Shown: positions 54,506-63,561 of the stretch, piece by piece
Position numbering within the stretch: the stretch's first letter is position 1
Layout: every line of letters begins with the position of its first letter
From: Salegentibacter salegens
GTDB taxonomy: Bacteria; Bacteroidota; Bacteroidia; Flavobacteriales; Flavobacteriaceae
NCBI RefSeq assembly: GCF_900142975.1
Contig: NZ_LT670848.1
Location: 1,860,001 to 1,924,000 of the forward strand
Reading direction: 5' to 3'
Length of the DNA: 64,000 nt
The notes under the pieces: generated by a model
What the model was told of the DNA's origin: nothing
The model's database searches: none
Seen by the model: only the letters and a program-made list of their open reading frames with translations
Position numbers and translations under genes: made by a program

Positions 54506-55654
54506 TTATAATTCTTTTAGTGTCTTTATAACTTTAGAAAATTGACTTTCCCACGAATGTGAATCTGTGATATCTGCTTTTTCCAAATTACCAACAAATT
54601 GATTTTGGTATTTAATCATCTTTTTCAATGCGACCCTTAAATTATCAATATTAGAACCATCATCTGGTAAAACAATTCCAGCTTTAAATTCCTGAACAAA
54701 AGATTTCATAGGAGGGTTATTGCCGCATATAATTGGAACCTCCCTTGCTGTAAGCTGATAGAGGCGGTTTGGTTCGCAATAGAAGTTGTTTGGTGAGGAA
54801 TTTTTGTATAATACTATTGAAAAAAAAGCATTATCTATATAATTAATCATTTCATCTTGTGGAACGAATGTGGAAAAAATGAATTCCTGTAAATTATTTT
54901 TAATAATATAATCCCTTATTTCAGGTTCAATGTTACCTAAAACAACAAGTTTAAACTTGTCACTGTATTCCTTGAGGGATTTCAGCGCAAACAGAAAATT
55001 TCTATTAATACCCGCATTTCCCAACCATAATATATACCTCCTATTATCAAGCCAGTTTTCGAGTTTAGTTGGTACTGCAGCTCGAGAAGTTTTACTATAT
55101 GATTGGTCTGTATAATTATTGAGAACTAGAAATCTCTTTTCAGAATGTCTAAATTTCTGAAGAATATATTCCCTTCGCTCAATATTAGTATAAATCAATA
55201 AATCAACTGTACTTAAAATAAAGCGAATAATTTTACGAGAAAAATAATTTTTAGTCAAAACCTCATGGGGTAATTCATGAAGATCCCATACAATTTTCTT
55301 CCTTTTGGTTTTCTGTCTATTAACTAGACAAAAATAGAACAAGGTTAAAATTTGTTGCATATCGTGGAAAACAATAAGAGATGCATTAGATGAATTGATT
55401 TGTTTTATTGTTCTCAAGGCCAACTCCGGAACTTTAAAAAGATATCCTTTTCTCTGTTTAAAATATTTTCGAGAATGTAACCTTGTTGCTATAATTTTGT
55501 TATCTCCTTCTTTCCACTTCTTTTGTTTATTATTATCTTGTAAAATAAAAACTTCAGATTTCAAATTCTCCATACTTAGGGAATCTACCCATTTTGTAAG
55601 TCTACTGTCATTTTTATAATAATTGGTCTTGATAATATGTAATATGTCTGCCAT
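54506..55654 (-). CDS. Glycosyltransferase (GT4-like) of the polysaccharide locus
   Basis: This 382-residue GT-B-type enzyme has a Lys/Asn-rich N-terminal half (LHIIKTNYYKNDSRLTKW, VWDLHELPHEVLTKNYF) and a C-terminal donor half with ILWLGNAGINRNFLFALKSL, KLVVLGNIEPEIRDY and NNFYCEPNRLYQLTAREVPI, where the Glu lies in the expected nucleotide-sugar loop. It is divergent, as is usual for capsule genes, so donor and acceptor cannot be named. It is markedly AT-rich. It lies ten bases before the 2-epimerase gene. Confidence 0.78.
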   Translation of the reverse strand: MADILHIIKTNYYKNDSRLTKWVDSLSMENLKSEVFILQDNNKQKKWKEGDNKIIATRLHSRKYFKQRKGYLFKVPELALRTIKQINSSNASLIVFHDMQQILTLFYFCLVNRQKTKRKKIVWDLHELPHEVLTKNYFSRKIIRFILSTVDLLIYTNIERREYILQKFRHSEKRFLVLNNYTDQSYSKTSRAAVPTKLENWLDNRRYILWLGNAGINRNFLFALKSLKEYSDKFKLVVLGNIEPEIRDYIIKNNLQEFIFSTFVPQDEMINYIDNAFFSIVLYKNSSPNNFYCEPNRLYQLTAREVPIICGNNPPMKSFVQEFKAGIVLPDDGSNIDNLRVALKKMIKYQNQFVGNLEKADITDSHSWESQFSKVIKTLKEL

Positions 55655-55969
55655 GTTAAATCTTATATATAAATAAAATAAGCTGAATCTAAAATATTTT
55701 AATCCCTTGTTGTATAACGTTTACTTTTTTTTACAAGAAAATCAGAGACTTTTCTAAAACTAAACCTTATTGAATATGCGGAATAGGAAATAATTACATA
55801 TAACCAAAACTCCAGCTCTTAATTATATTTGGTTCTCCTATTATCATCGTACTATTTTGTCTAGAATGAGTAATCCCTACTTAAAATATACCCTGCAAAC
55901 TAGCATTTTTAGAGATGATTTTCTTTCGTGAATAATAAATATTGATTATAATTTCCTAGAAAAAACTTC
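55655..55969 (-). other. AT-rich intergenic region
   Basis: These 315 bases lie between the polymerase and the glycosyltransferase genes. I see no ORF, repeat or convincing promoter; the low-GC composition matches the flanking capsule genes. Confidence 0.4.
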
Positions 55970-57124
55970 TCATTGCTGAAAGTAAAACTGATACCATAAA
56001 TGAGAATGTGAATTAGCGGTAATAATGTTCAGATAAAAAATAGAGATAAAAATAAGAATCAGTCCAACGCCAACAAGTCTATTATGTGGGGATTCATTTT
56101 TAATCAAGTAATAGATAAAGTACGCAAACATTATTCCTTTAAAAATAAAGAGATAACGGAATGGCCTCGTCAAAACAATAGAACCCACCGGGAAAATGTT
56201 TTGGGTTAAAATACCAATGAAAAACAGAAAATAAATAATAGTAAACCATTTACTATTATAGTATTCTTTTAACCTCTTGCTATATAAAATAATTATAATA
56301 CATAAGACTACTCTAAAGAGATAAGCCATACCGGAACCTTCTACTGTAGCCGCAGCTTCTTCTTTAAATCTTTCTATGGAATAGTTATAAGTACCACCGA
56401 ATAGTTCTGATTGATAAAACTGAATTAAAGGCCCAATTTGTTCTAAAAAAGAACCGAATGAGTATTGAAAAAGAAATGCTCCAGCAAAAAGGATTAATTG
56501 CAGTTTGATATTAGTGAAATAATCCTTTCCATCTTTAAGAATCCAATAAAGTGGAATTAAGATAATTGCACTGGTATGGAAACCTATCGCCACTAAACAC
56601 CAGATTAAATACCGCCAAAACTTTTTCTTTTCAATAAAAGTGAGGGCATAAATCCAAATGCACATCGCTACTGCTTGACGAATTATATTCATCCAAACTA
56701 GCCAATCCCCATTTGTAAGCAGGAAGAAAAGTAGTAATGGAAGAATAAAGGCATCTCTTTTAAAAGCATACAGAAAGAAAGAAATATTTAAAAAAGCTAA
56801 AAAGGAGAAGTAAGCAGAATAATGAAACTCAAAACTATTAAACAATTCCCTAACCCAATTAAAAAGAATTTCTCCTTTACCAACATCATAATTAAAAATA
56901 TAACCATCCTGATATGCTAAGTAGTCTGTTCCCACATCATATCTTAAGCCCATCATCAGGGCAAAGGAAAGCATGATAAAAATTAAATAGAAAATACCAG
57001 ATTTTGAAGTACTAACTAAACTGCCGTCAACTTCCCGGTAACTTTGCTTTAAAGAATATAATTTAGCAAAGGAAGTCATTACCAGGATTAAAGTGCTATA
57101 AAGAACAATGCTTTGTAAAACCAT
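55970..57124 (-). CDS. EpsG-family polysaccharide polymerase (Wzy-like)
   Basis: This 384-residue protein has ten or so membrane helices and the EpsG signature MGLRYDVGTDYLAYQDGY in the first periplasmic loop. EpsG proteins polymerise repeat units in the Wzx/Wzy pathway. MNIIRQAVAMCIWIYALTF and FHTSAIILIPLYWI match the family's conserved R-Q and FH(T/S)SA motifs. Its ATG overlaps the stop of the truncated GT2 (TAATG), so they were translated together. It serves the Wzc and Wza exporter further down the locus. Confidence 0.87.
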   Translation of the reverse strand: MVLQSIVLYSTLILVMTSFAKLYSLKQSYREVDGSLVSTSKSGIFYLIFIMLSFALMMGLRYDVGTDYLAYQDGYIFNYDVGKGEILFNWVRELFNSFEFHYSAYFSFLAFLNISFFLYAFKRDAFILPLLLFFLLTNGDWLVWMNIIRQAVAMCIWIYALTFIEKKKFWRYLIWCLVAIGFHTSAIILIPLYWILKDGKDYFTNIKLQLILFAGAFLFQYSFGSFLEQIGPLIQFYQSELFGGTYNYSIERFKEEAAATVEGSGMAYLFRVVLCIIIILYSKRLKEYYNSKWFTIIYFLFFIGILTQNIFPVGSIVLTRPFRYLFIFKGIMFAYFIYYLIKNESPHNRLVGVGLILIFISIFYLNIITANSHSHLWYQFYFQQ

Positions 57125-57606
57125 TATCGAGATAATTGTTTAAATCTTTGGTTAATTAGCACCGTAAAAGAAAACCAATTCAAGGAAAGATTCAACAACC
57201 TAACTTTTTTCTTACTAATTGTAATATTTCCGGTATCTAACTTCCGGTTCAACTGTTTACGAACAACCCTTAATATTTTTAAATAATTTTTAATAGAAAA
57301 ACAGTAATATAAATGATTAAAAATTGCAGATACAATTCCATAAATACTATAATCTAAAATACTTTTTTGTTTTCTATTTAAATTTGGATGTTTTTCAATA
57401 TAATTATTTATAAACCGAATATTATTCTTCATTTTATATACCCGGTCAAATGTCCAACTTCTAGACGCACTTCCTTCCCGCTCATTTACCAAATAAAGTG
57501 TTTCATTCGTAAAATTAATATGATGAACATATAATTGAACTAAGGAAATAAAAATACTATCCTCTCCGTTTGTCAAACCTTGAGGAAAGGTCAATTTATT
57601 CTGTTC
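57124..57606 (-). pseudogene. Truncated GT2 glycosyltransferase, 3' part
   Basis: The remaining 160 codons are the C-terminal half of a family 2 glycosyltransferase: FPQGLTNGEDSIFISLVQLY contains the conserved (T)NGED catalytic-region motif, followed by LYLVNEREGSASRSW and a basic helical tail. The frame runs into the IS256 end at 57606 with no start; the N-terminal nucleotide-binding half (DxD) is absent. The TTG at 57594 is not a credible start. Confidence 0.82.
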
Positions 57607-58969
57607 GGGAGTGTTAGCTCAACTCTGTCTGCTTCTTCTCCCGGGGGTACCCCCGGGAGAAGAAAATTTTAGTTTTTCGTTTCATTGGTGGCTAAGTCCA
57701 ACTCTAGCCGACCTTCAAATTTAATAGCTAATTGTTGAACTACCAAACCCCAGTTCTGCAGTGGGGCGTTCCATTTCTTTTCAATTCTTCTGGTAGCTAG
57801 GTAAACCAGCTTCAATAGTGCCATATCATTGGTAAAAGCGCCTTTGGTCTTGGTTACTTTTCTTACCTGCCGGTGAAAAGCCTCTACGGCATTTGTGGTG
57901 TATATGAGTTTTCTAATGGGTGCGGTATATTCAAAATAAGCACTCAATCGGTCCCAGTTATCATTCCAGGAACGGATCACTATGGGATATCTTTTGCCCC
58001 ATTTTTCTTCCAGATCCAGTAAAGCCGATTCAGCCTGGTCTTTGGTGTCAGCCTTGTACACCAGTTTAAGGTCTTTCATAAAATCTTTTTGATCCTTACT
58101 GGCCACATACTTCATACTATTGCGGATCTGGTGGACAATACATAGCTGAATATCAGTCTTGGGATAAACAGAATGAATGGCTTCACTAAAGCCCGTAAGA
58201 TTATCCGTACAGGCAATCAGAATATCTTTTAAGCCACGGTTGTTTAATTGGGTCAGCACCTGAAGCCAAAAATTGGCCCCTTCACTTTCCGAGATATACA
58301 TACCCAGCACTTCCTTTCTTCCAGCTTTATTTATTCCTAAAATATTATACAAGGCCTTGTGCTTTACTTTGCCTTCTTCGCGTACCTTGAAGTGCATCGC
58401 GTCGAGCCATAGGATGCAATATACCGGCTCCAAGGGGCGATCCTGCCATTCCTTAACCTTGGGAATCACCCGGTCCGTAATATCACTTAGAACGTGTGTG
58501 GATATCTTGGAATCATACATTTCCTCTATATGAGCTGAGATATCCCGCAGGCTATTGCCCATCCCGTACATGCCTATAATCTGCTTTTCTAAATTATCGG
58601 CCAGGATACGCTGGCGTTTCGCTACGATCTCCGGCTCAAAGGTACTGTTACGATCCTGGGGCGTGTTAATGGTGACGTCCCCTTGGCTGCTCTTTAGGGT
58701 CTTTTTGCCTTTGCCATTACGCTTATTACCTGCTTTTGAGCCTTTTTCTTCATCGGAAAGGTGCGAAGACATTTCTGCTTCCAGGGCCTCTTCCATAAAC
58801 TCCCTAAGCATTGGAGCAAAAGCGCCGTTTTTGCCGGTTAGGGATTCTCCTGATAAAAATTGTTTTAATGCTTTTTCCTTTAATTCCTTAATCTCTTCTT
58901 GTGTCATAATCTAGTCTAAAAATTTTAATTTAATTTTCAAAGTCTAGACAGACTTGAGATTACACCCTC
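57607..58969 (-). mobile_element. IS256-family insertion sequence, copy 2 (unmatched flanks)
   Basis: It is identical over 1,363 bp to the copy at 51959. Its flanks are TTCTGTTC (57599-57606) and TCGATTTT (58970-58977), so no target duplication exists. It joins the cut GT2 gene to an unrelated redox/metal cluster and is best read as a recombination or deletion junction. Confidence 0.92.
57669..58907 (-). CDS. IS256-family transposase, copy 2
   Basis: It is identical to the 412-residue transposase at 52021 and intact. Confidence 0.95.
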   Translation of the reverse strand: MTQEEIKELKEKALKQFLSGESLTGKNGAFAPMLREFMEEALEAEMSSHLSDEEKGSKAGNKRNGKGKKTLKSSQGDVTINTPQDRNSTFEPEIVAKRQRILADNLEKQIIGMYGMGNSLRDISAHIEEMYDSKISTHVLSDITDRVIPKVKEWQDRPLEPVYCILWLDAMHFKVREEGKVKHKALYNILGINKAGRKEVLGMYISESEGANFWLQVLTQLNNRGLKDILIACTDNLTGFSEAIHSVYPKTDIQLCIVHQIRNSMKYVASKDQKDFMKDLKLVYKADTKDQAESALLDLEEKWGKRYPIVIRSWNDNWDRLSAYFEYTAPIRKLIYTTNAVEAFHRQVRKVTKTKGAFTNDMALLKLVYLATRRIEKKWNAPLQNWGLVVQQLAIKFEGRLELDLATNETKN

Positions 58970-59150
58970 TCGATTTTGTCATGGTCTTCTTCCATTGCAG
59001 AGACTATATGGCTATTGTTGACCATCTGCTTAGAATAGTGTCGCCTTTGTTGTTGTGCCCTTATTTGGTATCTTTACATGATATTGTGATTATGATCAAT
59101 AATGCGATTGCTAATACTCCAGTTGCTATTTTCTCTTTGTTTCATTTTAA
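58970..59150 (-). pseudogene. Remnant of a small lipoprotein gene at the IS256 border
   Basis: Read on the - strand, a lipoprotein-like start appears (KRKIATGVLAIALLIIITIS, next residue Cys, then KDTK), followed in another frame by RRHYSKQMVNNSHIVSAMEE and DHDKIE up to the IS border. An ATG nearby is out of frame with the signal. So it is probably the broken N-terminal end of an exported protein cut by the IS. Weak evidence. Confidence 0.35.
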
Positions 59151-59627
59151 TTATAATTTTACGTGAAGTTGTTCGATATTGTCAAGCACCTTTATCAAGG
59201 TGTTCTTCGTGTTTTTTGCCACATCCATTACGTCTTTTTTCATGGAGGACGACCAAGTAGTATCGGTATTTTCTATGGAGACTTCTATAATAGAATTATC
59301 TTCCACTTCTTTAATGGTTACATGGCACGGAAAAAGAATGCTCATTTGAATGTCGCTAGAGATTAATTTTGATGCGGTTTCTTTTTCACATACCATTAGA
59401 ATGAGATGCCGTGGCATCTTTTCAAAGCTAGAGTCTAGATACTGTTTAACGTCAAATTCACCAACAAGGTCAAGACCTAGTTTTGCGATGTTATTTTTTA
59501 CATTTTGTACTGTCTCTTCAAAGGTTATACTGCCAAACCTCCTAGGGATACAGTAAGTGGTATTTTGACTTTCTGAATAATTTTGTTGTGAAACCTGTTT
59601 GTTTTTTCCCTTGTCATTTTCCATCAT
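59151..59627 (-). CDS. DUF302-like protein with N-terminal extension
   Basis: This 158-residue soluble protein resembles its downstream-strand neighbour at 59635 in the middle and end: FEETVQNVKNNIAKLGLDLV, SILFPCHVTIKEVEDNSIIEV and the terminal helix. It lacks the CNP motif of typical DUF302 proteins (VCEKETASKLI lies there) and has a polar 25-residue N-terminal extension (DKGKNKQVSQQNYSES). DUF302 folds are dimers of unknown function, often near redox and metal genes. It is separated by seven bases from the second DUF302 gene. Confidence 0.7.
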   Translation of the reverse strand: MMENDKGKNKQVSQQNYSESQNTTYCIPRRFGSITFEETVQNVKNNIAKLGLDLVGEFDVKQYLDSSFEKMPRHLILMVCEKETASKLISSDIQMSILFPCHVTIKEVEDNSIIEVSIENTDTTWSSSMKKDVMDVAKNTKNTLIKVLDNIEQLHVKL

Positions 59628-59634
59628 GTCGCTT

Positions 59635-60021
59635 TTAAAGTTTCTCGATTACATTTTCCAATTTAGTGGTAATGTCACTTGCTATTTCTGCCAGTATTTC
59701 ATTATCGACCGCTTGCATGGATGCCATTGGGTTTACAGCGGCTACCTCAATAACTCCTTCTTCAATTTCCTGTACAATTACATTGCAGGGCAACATGGTG
59801 CCTATCTTATCTTCGGCTTCCAATGCCTTATGGGCATAGGACGGATTACAGGCACCTAGAATTCGATATTTTTTGAAGTCTACATCAAGTTTCTCTTTCA
59901 ATGTTTCTTTGATATCTATATCGGTCAATATGCCGAAACCTTCCTTTTTTAACTCATCCGTTACCTTATCGATTACTTTTTCAAAATCTTCGTAAAGAGT
60001 TTTATTGAAATAATATTTCAT
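59635..60021 (-). CDS. DUF302 family protein
   Basis: This 128-residue protein has the full family pattern: FEKVIDKVTDELKKEGFGIL, then ILGACNPSYAHKALEAED, and IGTMLPCNVIVQEIEEGVIE. The two cysteines, in CNP and LPC, are conserved in many members. No signal peptide is seen. It lies four bases behind the SHOCT gene, so the DUF302 pair and the SHOCT gene form one unit. Confidence 0.9.
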   Translation of the reverse strand: MKYYFNKTLYEDFEKVIDKVTDELKKEGFGILTDIDIKETLKEKLDVDFKKYRILGACNPSYAHKALEAEDKIGTMLPCNVIVQEIEEGVIEVAAVNPMASMQAVDNEILAEIASDITTKLENVIEKL

Positions 60022-60025
60022 CGGT

Positions 60026-60220
60026 TTAATTTTTAGTGTTCAACGTTCGTTTTTGTTCTTCATATTCTTCTTTGGACATTTCGCCCTTGGCGAATCGGTT
60101 GTCCAGAACATCCATCGAATTTCCCCTCTTCGCTGTATTTCGCCTATTTCTTCTATTGTACGGAAATATGACCAATACAAGAACGACAGGTATCAGTATC
60201 CACCACCACCACATCATCAT
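60026..60220 (-). CDS. Small SHOCT-domain membrane protein
   Basis: This 64-residue protein begins with a Met/Trp-rich start (MMMWWWWILIPVVLVLVIF) that forms one membrane helix, followed by a basic stretch and a C-terminal SHOCT motif, DVLDNRFAKGEMSKEEYEEQ. SHOCT is a short oligomerisation tail. Such proteins are frequent beside copper and heavy-metal genes in Bacteroidota. Confidence 0.85.
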   Translation of the reverse strand: MMMWWWWILIPVVLVLVIFPYNRRNRRNTAKRGNSMDVLDNRFAKGEMSKEEYEEQKRTLNTKN

Positions 60221-60290
60221 AATTGTATAGTTTTAATAGTTAACTAAATGTTTTCATTTGTAGTTACCCCAATCTTAGGACAGGAATTTA

Positions 60291-60857
60291 TTATCCTTCA
60301 TTTTTCATTTTCCCTTTCATCTTCTTCATCATATCAGGATTTTTTTCCATCATTTTCTGCATCATTTCTTCCATCATTTCAGGGTTTTCATCCATCATTT
60401 GCATCATCTTTGCTTTCATCTCTCTTTTCATCATTTCATTATTATGGATATTATCCATCAACATTTTACGTCCCTTTTCACTCTCCATCGTTTTATCGAG
60501 CATTTTGGATTGCATCTTTTGCATCATTTCGGGATTTTTTTCCATCATCTTCTGCATATGGGATTGCATTTTATCTTTCATTTCCGGGTTTTTCTCCATC
60601 ATCATTTTCATATTTCCAGATTCCATCTGTTCCATATGGGCCTTCATCAATATCTTTTTGGCATCTTCACTATTTTGTGCCTCGCTGATGAAATTGGTCA
60701 ACTGGACAGGGTTTGCAATAATTTCTTGATAGATGGCATTTCTATTTTCTTCAACCTGCAATGTTTCGGTAGCATTGAAGGATGATTTGCAACTAAGAAT
60801 TGTTCCAACTAATCCAACTGTCATCAAAATTTTTACTGTAGTTTTCATATTTTTCAT
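60291..60857 (-). CDS. Methionine-rich putative lipoprotein
   Basis: From ATG 60857 the product is 188 residues. A lipoprotein-type signal (VGLVGTILSC) puts the mature protein on a membrane. The C-terminal 120 residues hold about 36 methionines in helix-forming repeats: MMEKNPEM, MMEKNPEMM, MMDENPEMM and MMEKNPDMM, with many MxxM and MM pairs. Such Met clusters bind Cu(I) in CopC, CusF-like and PcoE-type proteins, so copper binding in the periplasm is a reasonable guess, not shown. I know no named family. An ATG six codons upstream (60875) is also possible. Confidence 0.75.
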   Translation of the reverse strand: MKNMKTTVKILMTVGLVGTILSCKSSFNATETLQVEENRNAIYQEIIANPVQLTNFISEAQNSEDAKKILMKAHMEQMESGNMKMMMEKNPEMKDKMQSHMQKMMEKNPEMMQKMQSKMLDKTMESEKGRKMLMDNIHNNEMMKREMKAKMMQMMDENPEMMEEMMQKMMEKNPDMMKKMKGKMKNEG

Positions 60858-60989
60858 TTTTAGATTATTAAACATTCATTTAAACTGATTTTTTATATTC
60901 TTTTTATTGAGTAAACGTTCTTTTACAATTAATAATCACATTCCCTATAACCTTTAGAATCACGAGTTAAGGGAATGTGCTTTTAGTTA

Positions 60990-61295
60990 TTAATTTGCTG
61001 ATTTTAAAAAGGCTTCAATTTTTGTAATTTCCTTTTCTGTTAGATTTGCCCGTACCCGCATATGAAGGCTGATTGTTTCCCAGTCAGTGTCATTGTAATC
61101 TGCAGGTGAGGGTGCTAAATGGCATCTATTACAAGCTTCTCCCCATAATTGTGCGCCAGATTTCTCTATTTTGAATTCCTCTTCAACATTAGTAACACTC
61201 GTATATTTATCCTTTGTAGAAGAACAGCTTACTATTATTCCACCTGCTACAAATAACATTAAGCTGACTAAAACTATTTTATGTATTGTTTTCAT
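60990..61295 (-). CDS. Small lipoprotein c-type cytochrome
   Basis: This 101-residue protein has a lipobox (GGIIVSC, Cys about 24) and a single heme motif, EACNRCHLAP. A later Met (LHMRVRANLT) may be the sixth heme ligand. It would be anchored in the envelope and pass single electrons. It lies 22 bases behind the split porin gene on the same strand. Confidence 0.88.
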   Translation of the reverse strand: MKTIHKIVLVSLMLFVAGGIIVSCSSTKDKYTSVTNVEEEFKIEKSGAQLWGEACNRCHLAPSPADYNDTDWETISLHMRVRANLTEKEITKIEAFLKSAN

Positions 61296-62093
61296 GATTT
61301 CTGTATTTATATGTTAGTTAGAATCCAATTGCCCAGTGTACAAAGAAGCCATCAGTTGTGCCGCCCCCGTCATGACCACCAACACTATCTGTTGTCTGGT
61401 ACGCAACTTTTACAACTGATCTCCATGTTAACCAATAATTTAAACCAAAAGCATATTGATCTGCCTGTTCTTCCCATTCTGCACCTTCAGGAGCATTGAA
61501 ATTTGAAAATCTCCCTACCAACTCCATTTTTTTTAGAAAATCACTACTAGCCATTGTTGGGCGATAGCTTAACTGGGCATAGAAAGAGTTGCTTTTGTTG
61601 TCGAAGGTGTATTCTTCCTCGTCACCGTCCTCATGCATTTCTATAAAAGTTGCATCATCTACATTGGAATTATTATATTGTCCTTTAACATCAATAAAGC
61701 CTTTTAGGGCTGATATTTGTTTTACAAAAGAAAAATCCAAGGCATATAAAAATGCTCCAATATCTTCGTATTCTGAATCCGCATTACCAACACCATTGGT
61801 AGAATAAGCCGAAAATCCCACTTCTGTTGAAGAGTCTGCAAATGGCAATAGCCCTATTCTGCCACCAAAGGCTTTGCTATTATTATTGTCTTCAAAATTT
61901 TGAAACATAAGCATCCCTGCTTCTTCGGGTTCGTCCCCACCATCCTTTAATCTAGGACCATTGGTTGAATACACTGAATAATTTAATTTAGGACCGCCAA
62001 GATCAAAAGCACCTCGAAGTTCAACACCTATTCCTGAGGCAGGCGCAATGCCATCATGCCCAAAACCTAAGGGCCTTGTAGGAAGTTTAAGCT

Positions 62094-62123
62094 TTGTTCT
62101 AAGATGAATATGTCTTATATTTG
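62094..62123 (+). promoter_or_regulatory. Transposase promoter in IS1595 copy 4
   Basis: TTG (62094-62096) and TATATTTG (62116-62123), 19 bases apart, form a perfect Bacteroidota promoter ahead of ATG 62141. Confidence 0.75.
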
Positions 62124-62140
62124 TGTAAAACTATATAGAT

Positions 62141-63136
62141 ATGATACCTTCAGATTTCAGGGATTTTTTCGTTAATAGTCCAGCGACTGTTCAACAAGAG
62201 ATAGTGGCTTCGTTGCTATCATTGTCTTTGCAAGAAAGTGAAGTAAAGGACAGCAACGAGGCAAAAGCAGTTACCTGTCCTCATTGCTCAGAAAAGCGTG
62301 TTCGTGCCAATGGCAAGCTCAAAGGCGTTCAACGCTATGTTTGCAATGGCTGTAAGAAGAATTTCAGTGAGACCACAGGTAAGTTTTGGTATAATATAAA
62401 AAAGAAAGAGAAGTTAAATCGGTATTTATACTGTTTGTTGTCGGGCTACAGTATCAGGAAAAGTGCAGAAGAGACGGAGATATCAATTCAAACGTCCTTT
62501 GATTGGAGACATAAATTGCTCACGTCATTTTCCAGTGTTTCGGTAGAAGAGTTTCAGGGCATAGTCGAAAGCGATGACCTGTTCTTTGCCTACTCAGAAA
62601 AAGGAGGACGTCATTTAGGTAGAAAACCGAAAATGCGAGGAGAAAAAGCAAGCAAAGCAGGCATAAGTGATGAAAAAGTAGCTGTAGTGGCAACTTGTGA
62701 TAGATCTGGAAACAAAGACTTTAAAGTGGCCACAAGAGGTCGTATCAGTAAAGAGGATCTGAATAGAATACTTAAAGGGAAACTTGATAAAGCTGACGTA
62801 CTCTGCAGCGACAGCCATAGAAGTTATGGTGCTTTTGCAAAAGCCAACACAATTGCCCATAAAAAGTTCAACACCTCAAAGGGACAGCGAACCGTAGATA
62901 AGGTGTACCATGTCCAGAATGTAAACAATATGGATATGAGATTGAGAAAGTTCATGGATTCTTTCAATGGGGTAGCTACAAAATACTTACAGAATTACTT
63001 GAATTGGTTCTTGGTACTTGAAAAAATCAAGAACTCAACCAGTAAAATGGCAACAGTTACAGCCATTGCCTTTGCTTCAAATAGCGCATGGTACGAGTAC
63101 AAACAACAACTATTCAATATGCTAATTAGAACTTAG
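62141..63136 (+). CDS. IS1595-family transposase, copy 4
   Basis: It is identical in sequence to the 331-residue transposases at 27094, 35587 and 44080. Confidence 0.93.
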   Translation: MIPSDFRDFFVNSPATVQQEIVASLLSLSLQESEVKDSNEAKAVTCPHCSEKRVRANGKLKGVQRYVCNGCKKNFSETTGKFWYNIKKKEKLNRYLYCLLSGYSIRKSAEETEISIQTSFDWRHKLLTSFSSVSVEEFQGIVESDDLFFAYSEKGGRHLGRKPKMRGEKASKAGISDEKVAVVATCDRSGNKDFKVATRGRISKEDLNRILKGKLDKADVLCSDSHRSYGAFAKANTIAHKKFNTSKGQRTVDKVYHVQNVNNMDMRLRKFMDSFNGVATKYLQNYLNWFLVLEKIKNSTSKMATVTAIAFASNSAWYEYKQQLFNMLIRT

Positions 63137-63561
63137 CCGAAGTTTATTAATCCATGCTGGGTGGAATCGTTCCATAAATGTTCCAAAAGGAAGAAGAAAT
63201 TTACCGGCACGAACCGTCATATTCTTATTTAAAACGTACATAACATCTGCATATTCCAAACCTACTTCCAACTCGTTGTTTTCAAGTACAAATTCAAGTT
63301 CAGCTTCAAACATAAGTCGGTCGGAATGTTTAAAAAGAAAAATAGGAGCAAATGCAGAACCAACGTATGAAGATTCCTTTTCACCTTCAGCACTCATAAA
63401 GTTTAATCCAGTGTGACCATAACCCCTGATCATAAACTGGGTTTTACTTGGCTTGTATGGTTCCGATGTCGAAGAACTATCCGTCTCAAAGTCATTGTAT
63501 GTTTGACTATAAACGGTACTGCCAAAAATAATTACAGCAATTAATGTTAAAAGATTTTTCA

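Larger units (their letters stand above)
62090..63138 (+). mobile_element. IS1595-family insertion sequence, copy 4 (opposite orientation)
   Basis: It is the same 1,049-bp element as the three other copies, here on the + strand, with an intact target duplication GAAGTTTA (62082-62089 and 63139-63146). It interrupts a porin gene, so it is a recent independent insertion. Confidence 0.94.

Noticed and set aside
45212..57606. Defence or phage island
   Set aside because: Genes are all surface polysaccharide functions and insertion sequences; no restriction, toxin-antitoxin or phage genes seen.
59163..59366. Short + strand frames opposite the DUF302 genes
   Set aside because: They are shadows of coding DNA on the - strand with no start signals.
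60248..60688. Ser/Phe-rich open frame of 146 codons on the + strand
   Set aside because: It is the complement of the Met/Lys-rich lipoprotein gene; Met and Lys codons read backwards give His, Phe and Leu/Ser runs. No start signal.
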